Below, one piece after another: positions 9,391 through 11,903 of a stretch of 11,903 nucleotides of DNA. Every line of letters begins with the position of its first letter. The stretch's first letter is position 1. The translations under genes were made by a program, and so were the position numbers. Origin of the DNA: Smittium mucronatum (taxonomy: Eukaryota > Kickxellomycota > Harpellomycetes > Harpellales > Legeriomycetaceae); contig LSSL01004608.1 of NCBI GenBank assembly GCA_001953115.1, positions 1 through 11,903 on the forward strand. The letters are read 5' to 3'. Under the pieces are notes generated by a model. That model searched no databases and had not been told where the DNA came from. It was given only the letters and a program-made list of their open reading frames with translations.

Positions 9391-10690
9391 GGGTAAAGGG
9401 AATGAAGCCCTCAAATTGATCCTTGACCCAGCCACAGTAATCTGTGAGATAATACCAACTAAGAAAATAAACCAGGAAATCCATACTAAGATACAAAGAG
9501 AACTACCACAGGAAAGGACAGACCAGGAACTAAAAGCCAAGAGCAACAAACCAGGATCAAAACTAACCATGTTCAACGACTTGCTGTTATACAAAGACAG
9601 CATAATATACATACCCAACTCACTCAGACTTGAAATACTGTAGTCACACCATGATTCACCCACAGCAGGACATTTTGGAACAACCAAAACATTAGAGCTA
9701 ATATCAAGGTCCTTCTGGTGGCCCAATATTAAGGAAACAATACATGATTACGTAACAACATGTGGAACCTGCAACAGAAGTAAAACCATTCCAACTGGAA
9801 TCCTGATGCCACTGAGCACGCCTAAAAAACCCTGGGAAGTCGTAGCGATGGACTTTATAGTTGATCTACCACAATTATGGGAAATACCACGATCCTTTTA
9901 GTAGTAGACAGACTTACCAATTTGGCCCACTTCATACCATGCAAAAAGATTCCAAAATCCATGGAAACAGCCCTACTATTCATAAACCACGTCTTCAAGC
10001 TCCATGTAATGCCAAAGTCAATGGTATCAGATCGGGGCTCCCAGTTCATTTCCAAGTTCTGGAAAGACTTTTTCATGCTACTAAACGTTGAAATGAACCT
10101 GTCAACAGCCTACCACCCACAGTCAGATGGGCAAACTGAGGTCATTAACCAAATACTGGAACAGTACCTAGGTCGCTTTATCAACTATCAACAGGATAAC
10201 TGGACACAGTTATTACCCCTAACAGAGTTTGCTTACAACAACGCAGAACAAACGTCAATCAAGAACAGCCTTTCTATGAAAATTATGGACTCCATAAACA
10301 GCTCAAGTTCATTAGCAAAGACATATCCAATACACCCAAGGCCACTGAACTAGTCATGCACATACAATAAACCCAAGAAAAACCCAAGAAAGACCTAGAA
10401 AAATCCAAAGCTGTCTACAAGTAGTTCATCGATAGAAAACGCCAAGAGAAAATAGAATTCAAACCAGGAATGAAAGTCTGGTTATAACAACAGAACACGA
10501 AGAGCCAAAAACCATCCAAGAAACTAGACCACCGATTCATAGGACCATATGAGATTAAAGAAATGATTAATCCAGTAGCTGCAAAGCTTAAGCTACCAGC
10601 CACAGTCAAAGTACATCCAGTTTTATACACCTCGCTACTGAAACCAGCCAAAACAGATAATCTTAGAACCCAAGTAACTCCACCCCCACC
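9391..10690 (+). pseudogene. pol: Integrase domain of pol with GPY/F module
   Basis: This enzyme would insert the DNA copy into the host genome. The N-terminal zinc-binding part reads IPNSLRLEIL, a TAG at 9641, HHDSPTAGHFGTTKTLELI and CGTCNRSK. The catalytic core has Asp codons at 9851 (MDFIVDLP) and 10030 (VSDRGSQF) and Glu at 10138 (HPQSDGQTEVINQ). The last two are 36 codons apart, the D-x35-E spacing of the superfamily. The core is split by a frameshift near 9875-9885, and another near 10265 leads into ENYGLHKQLKF. The C-terminal GPY/F module (GPYEIKEMINPVA to VHPVLYTSLLKP) is at about 10542-10646. Stops occur near 10368, 10422 and 10485. Confidence 0.93.
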
Positions 10691-10699
10691 AATGAAAAT

Positions 10700-10850
10700 C
10701 GAAGTACAAGAAGATTAAATTGTGCAAAAAGTCCTGGACTCAAATATGAATCGAGGCCGACTCAAGTACCTAATTTAATGGAAAAAATACCCTCCAGAAA
10801 ACAGAGCCTGGGAAGATGAAATGTCGTACATGCACCACTCTTAGTACAAC
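10700..10850 (+). pseudogene. pol: Chromodomain at the C-terminus of pol
   Basis: It reads EVQED, a TAA at 10716, IVQKVLDSNMNRGRLKYLI, a TAA at about 10776, then WKKYPPENRAWEDE. In the family this fold binds methylated histone tails and steers integration toward heterochromatin. The two Trp positions of the aromatic cage are visible. The first aromatic residue of the cage, expected in the EYEV-type motif, is replaced by the first stop. Confidence 0.85.
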
Positions 10851-10900
10851 GTTTCCATGCCAAACACACAAGAAAACCAAGAAAAACCGAAGACCACAAT

Positions 10901-10909
10901 GAGGGAAGA
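10901..10909 (+). other. Candidate polypurine tract
   Basis: GAGGGAAGA is the only G-rich purine run near the right LTR, where plus-strand DNA synthesis should be primed. It ends 18 bases before the LTR start, whereas functional tracts normally abut it. Either the spacing has been altered by decay or the true tract is lost. Confidence 0.35.
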
Positions 10910-10927
10910 TCCTTAAGACCTATGTGA

Positions 10928-11321
10928 TGTCATGAACATAAATAGAATAGGTAATTTACTGGAGTTTTCTAGAGGATTCTAGAAGCTTCTAGAAAACTCC
11001 AAATAAATTAACTAATCTAAAAAGAATTAATAATGTCAATTTCTTAACATTATGTTTTCTTTTTAATTTCTTGGCACTCGTTTTAAGTAAAAAATTACTA
11101 TTGGGTTTAAATTAAAATGCCAAGAGCTTGGATTTTATTAAAACTTAATTACTTTAATCATTATATTTATGTTTTAGCATTTAATTTATATTATTTCTAT
11201 TTTTATAGTATTTTCATAGCCATGCCTTTTTGTATAAAATAACAGAGATTTTATTGCAATGGGATATTTAGCAATAAAATAATTTAAATTAACTAAGTAC
11301 CTCGAAACAAATACCCTGACA
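10928..11321 (+). repeat. Right (3') LTR, 394 bp
   Basis: It runs from TGTCATGA to CCCTGACA and aligns end to end with the left LTR at about 92% identity by hand, with two single-base gaps. It also lacks 26 bp present at about 6055-6080 of the left copy. The deleted segment lies between two AATAAA copies. The remaining AATAAA at 11273-11278 is 43 bp from the LTR end, a suitable place for a polyadenylation signal. The 14-bp arms at 10960-10973 and 10988-11001 keep the inverted repeat of the left LTR. Confidence 0.93.
10967..10994 (+). promoter_or_regulatory. Heat-shock-element array in the right LTR
   Basis: Six units alternate at 5-bp spacing: TTC 10967, GAG 10972 (broken GAA), TTC 10977, GAA 10982, TTC 10987, GAA 10992. 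The last four are a perfect four-unit HSF-type element. The broken unit differs from the one broken in the left LTR, so the copy present at insertion probably had all six intact. Confidence 0.68.
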
Positions 11322-11326
11322 CAGCT
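11322..11326. repeat. Right target-site duplication (CAGCT)
   Basis: Five bases immediately after the TGACA end of the right LTR, pairing with CAACT at 5699-5703 with one mismatch. Confidence 0.65.
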
Positions 11327-11903
11327 ATTTTTTAACTTTTGCATTAAAAACTAACGAGCTGTAATGAATAATACTTTGGTATAATTATTTTGAATCTTAT
11401 GAGATTGTTAAATTTAAGCGTTTTTCAATTATGAAAGCTAATAATATTTGAGCTCTAATTAAATAAACTGTCAATTTAAATTTTTAAAATCGTTTAGAAA
11501 TGATCAAATTATTTTTTTTAGTAAAATTCAGGATTAATAAAATACTCTAAAAAGAAAAATTCATTATTTTTTCAGTTTTTTAGGAATTAAAGAGGTTAAA
11601 TCTCTCTCTCTCTCTCTCCTTTAGATTTTTTTATTTGAATTAGCCAATAAAATTTCTGAATTCCATTACCAAAAAAAATTTTTATTTATATTTCCATTTT
11701 TTATATTTCGACACTAAGTCAGCTACTTAAAGCTGACCAGATAGTACCAGAGAGCTGTATATTGTATACAGGCTATCTTTACTTAGTGTTTATCAATAAC
11801 TAAACGCTTTAATAAGAAAAAAAGAGCAAGAAAGCAAAAAAAAAAAAAACGATTGAGATCTCAATTCCGATTTCAATCCTAAAACCAAAAAAAAGTAAAA
11901 AAA
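11327..11903. other. AT-rich flank with no gene
   Basis: I see no coding signal in this stretch. It holds a (TC)9 tract at 11601-11618, the branched inverted-repeat structure at 11711-11789, and a 14-bp perfect palindrome (ATTGAGATCTCAAT) at 11852-11865 just after a run of A. Confidence 0.5.
11711..11789. repeat. 79-bp multi-branched inverted-repeat structure
   Basis: A 9-bp outer stem pairs ACACTAAGT (11711-11719) with ACTTAGTGT (11781-11789). Inside are two arms. CAGCT (11720-11724) pairs with AGCTG (11731-11735). AGATAG (11739-11744) pairs with CTATCT (11773-11778) and encloses the hairpin CTGTATA-TTG-TATACAG (11755-11771). All pairs are exact and nested, giving a three-way junction. It is not a tRNA: no T-arm GTTC motif and wrong stem lengths. 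A small foldback element or a structured RNA is possible. Confidence 0.6.

Larger units (their letters stand above)
5704..11321 (+). mobile_element. Degenerate full-length Ty3/gypsy chromovirus LTR retrotransposon
   Basis: This 5618-bp element has two LTRs with TGTCA...TGACA termini. Between them lie, in order, gag, protease, reverse transcriptase, RNase H, integrase and chromodomain, which is the Ty3/gypsy order; the chromodomain places it among chromoviruses. All proteins are interrupted by stops and frameshifts, so it is not autonomous. The two LTRs differ at roughly 32 of 393 aligned positions by hand count, plus a 26-bp deletion in the right LTR, indicating an old insertion. The internal plus strand is rich in A and C, unlike the flanking AT-rich DNA. 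It points away from the Gid7-like gene, whose start is about 1.66 kb to the left. Confidence 0.95.

Noticed and set aside
6172..10850. In-frame TAA/TAG codons as evidence of a reassigned genetic code
   Set aside because: By comparison with family motifs the stops stand at positions for different residues (Tyr, Gln, Trp, Arg, Glu), all three stop codons are used, and the Gid7-like gene has no internal stops and ends in TAA. Decay explains this better.
6172..10850. Repeat-induced point mutation (RIP) of the retrotransposon
   Set aside because: Some changes are C-to-T or G-to-A (Gln and Arg codons to stop, Trp to TGA), but many stops need transversions (Tyr to TAA, Glu to TAA or TAG), there are several indels, and the internal region is still C-rich.
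11711..11789. tRNA gene, because of the cloverleaf-like fold
   Set aside because: The outer stem is 9 bp, there is no T-arm GTTC motif or identifiable anticodon loop, and the second arm contains a nested hairpin.

Overview
The window looks like nuclear DNA from an AT-rich eukaryote, most likely a fungus. It holds a protein gene split by many short GT-AG introns (58-139 bp), long AT-rich intergenic DNA with microsatellites, and a decayed Ty3/gypsy LTR retrotransposon of the chromodomain ('chromovirus') type. I cannot name the species; an AT-rich, early-diverging fungal lineage is my inference.

Layout. Positions 1-1380 are mostly non-coding: a less AT-rich unidentified stretch at the left edge, an (AT)n tract, and about four tandem copies of a 33-bp unit at 839-969. 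Positions 1381-4043 (minus strand) carry one gene that I could reconstruct as 11 exons and 10 introns. The exons sum to 1776 nt, giving 591 codons plus a stop with no internal stop. The product has LisH, CTLH and CRA segments followed by seven WD40 blades, which is the WDR26/Gid7 subunit of the GID/CTLH ubiquitin ligase. A TATA-like box and a three-codon upstream ORF overlapping the start codon lie just before it. Positions 4122-5698 are intergenic, with an uninterrupted (AAT)n microsatellite of about 134 bp.

Positions 5704-11321 (plus strand) are a full-length but dead LTR retrotransposon. It has two LTRs (420 and 394 bp, about 92% identical by hand alignment) with TGTCA/TGACA ends, flanked by a 4-of-5 target-site duplication (CAACT/CAGCT). 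Inside, in order, are gag with a CCHC knuckle, protease, a linker with a 12-bp tandem repeat, reverse transcriptase, RNase H, integrase with a GPY/F module, and a chromodomain. Every part is broken by stops or frameshifts. Positions 11322-11903 are AT-rich flank containing a 79-bp multi-branched inverted-repeat structure.

How they relate. The gene and the element are independent. The most interesting regulatory signal is a six-unit array of alternating TTC/GAA heat-shock-element motifs in each LTR, with a different single unit broken in each copy. This suggests the element's promoter was heat- or stress-responsive. The left LTR lies about 1.7 kb upstream of the Gid7-like gene and points away from it. 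I see no sign of a new multi-gene system, defence island or CRISPR.
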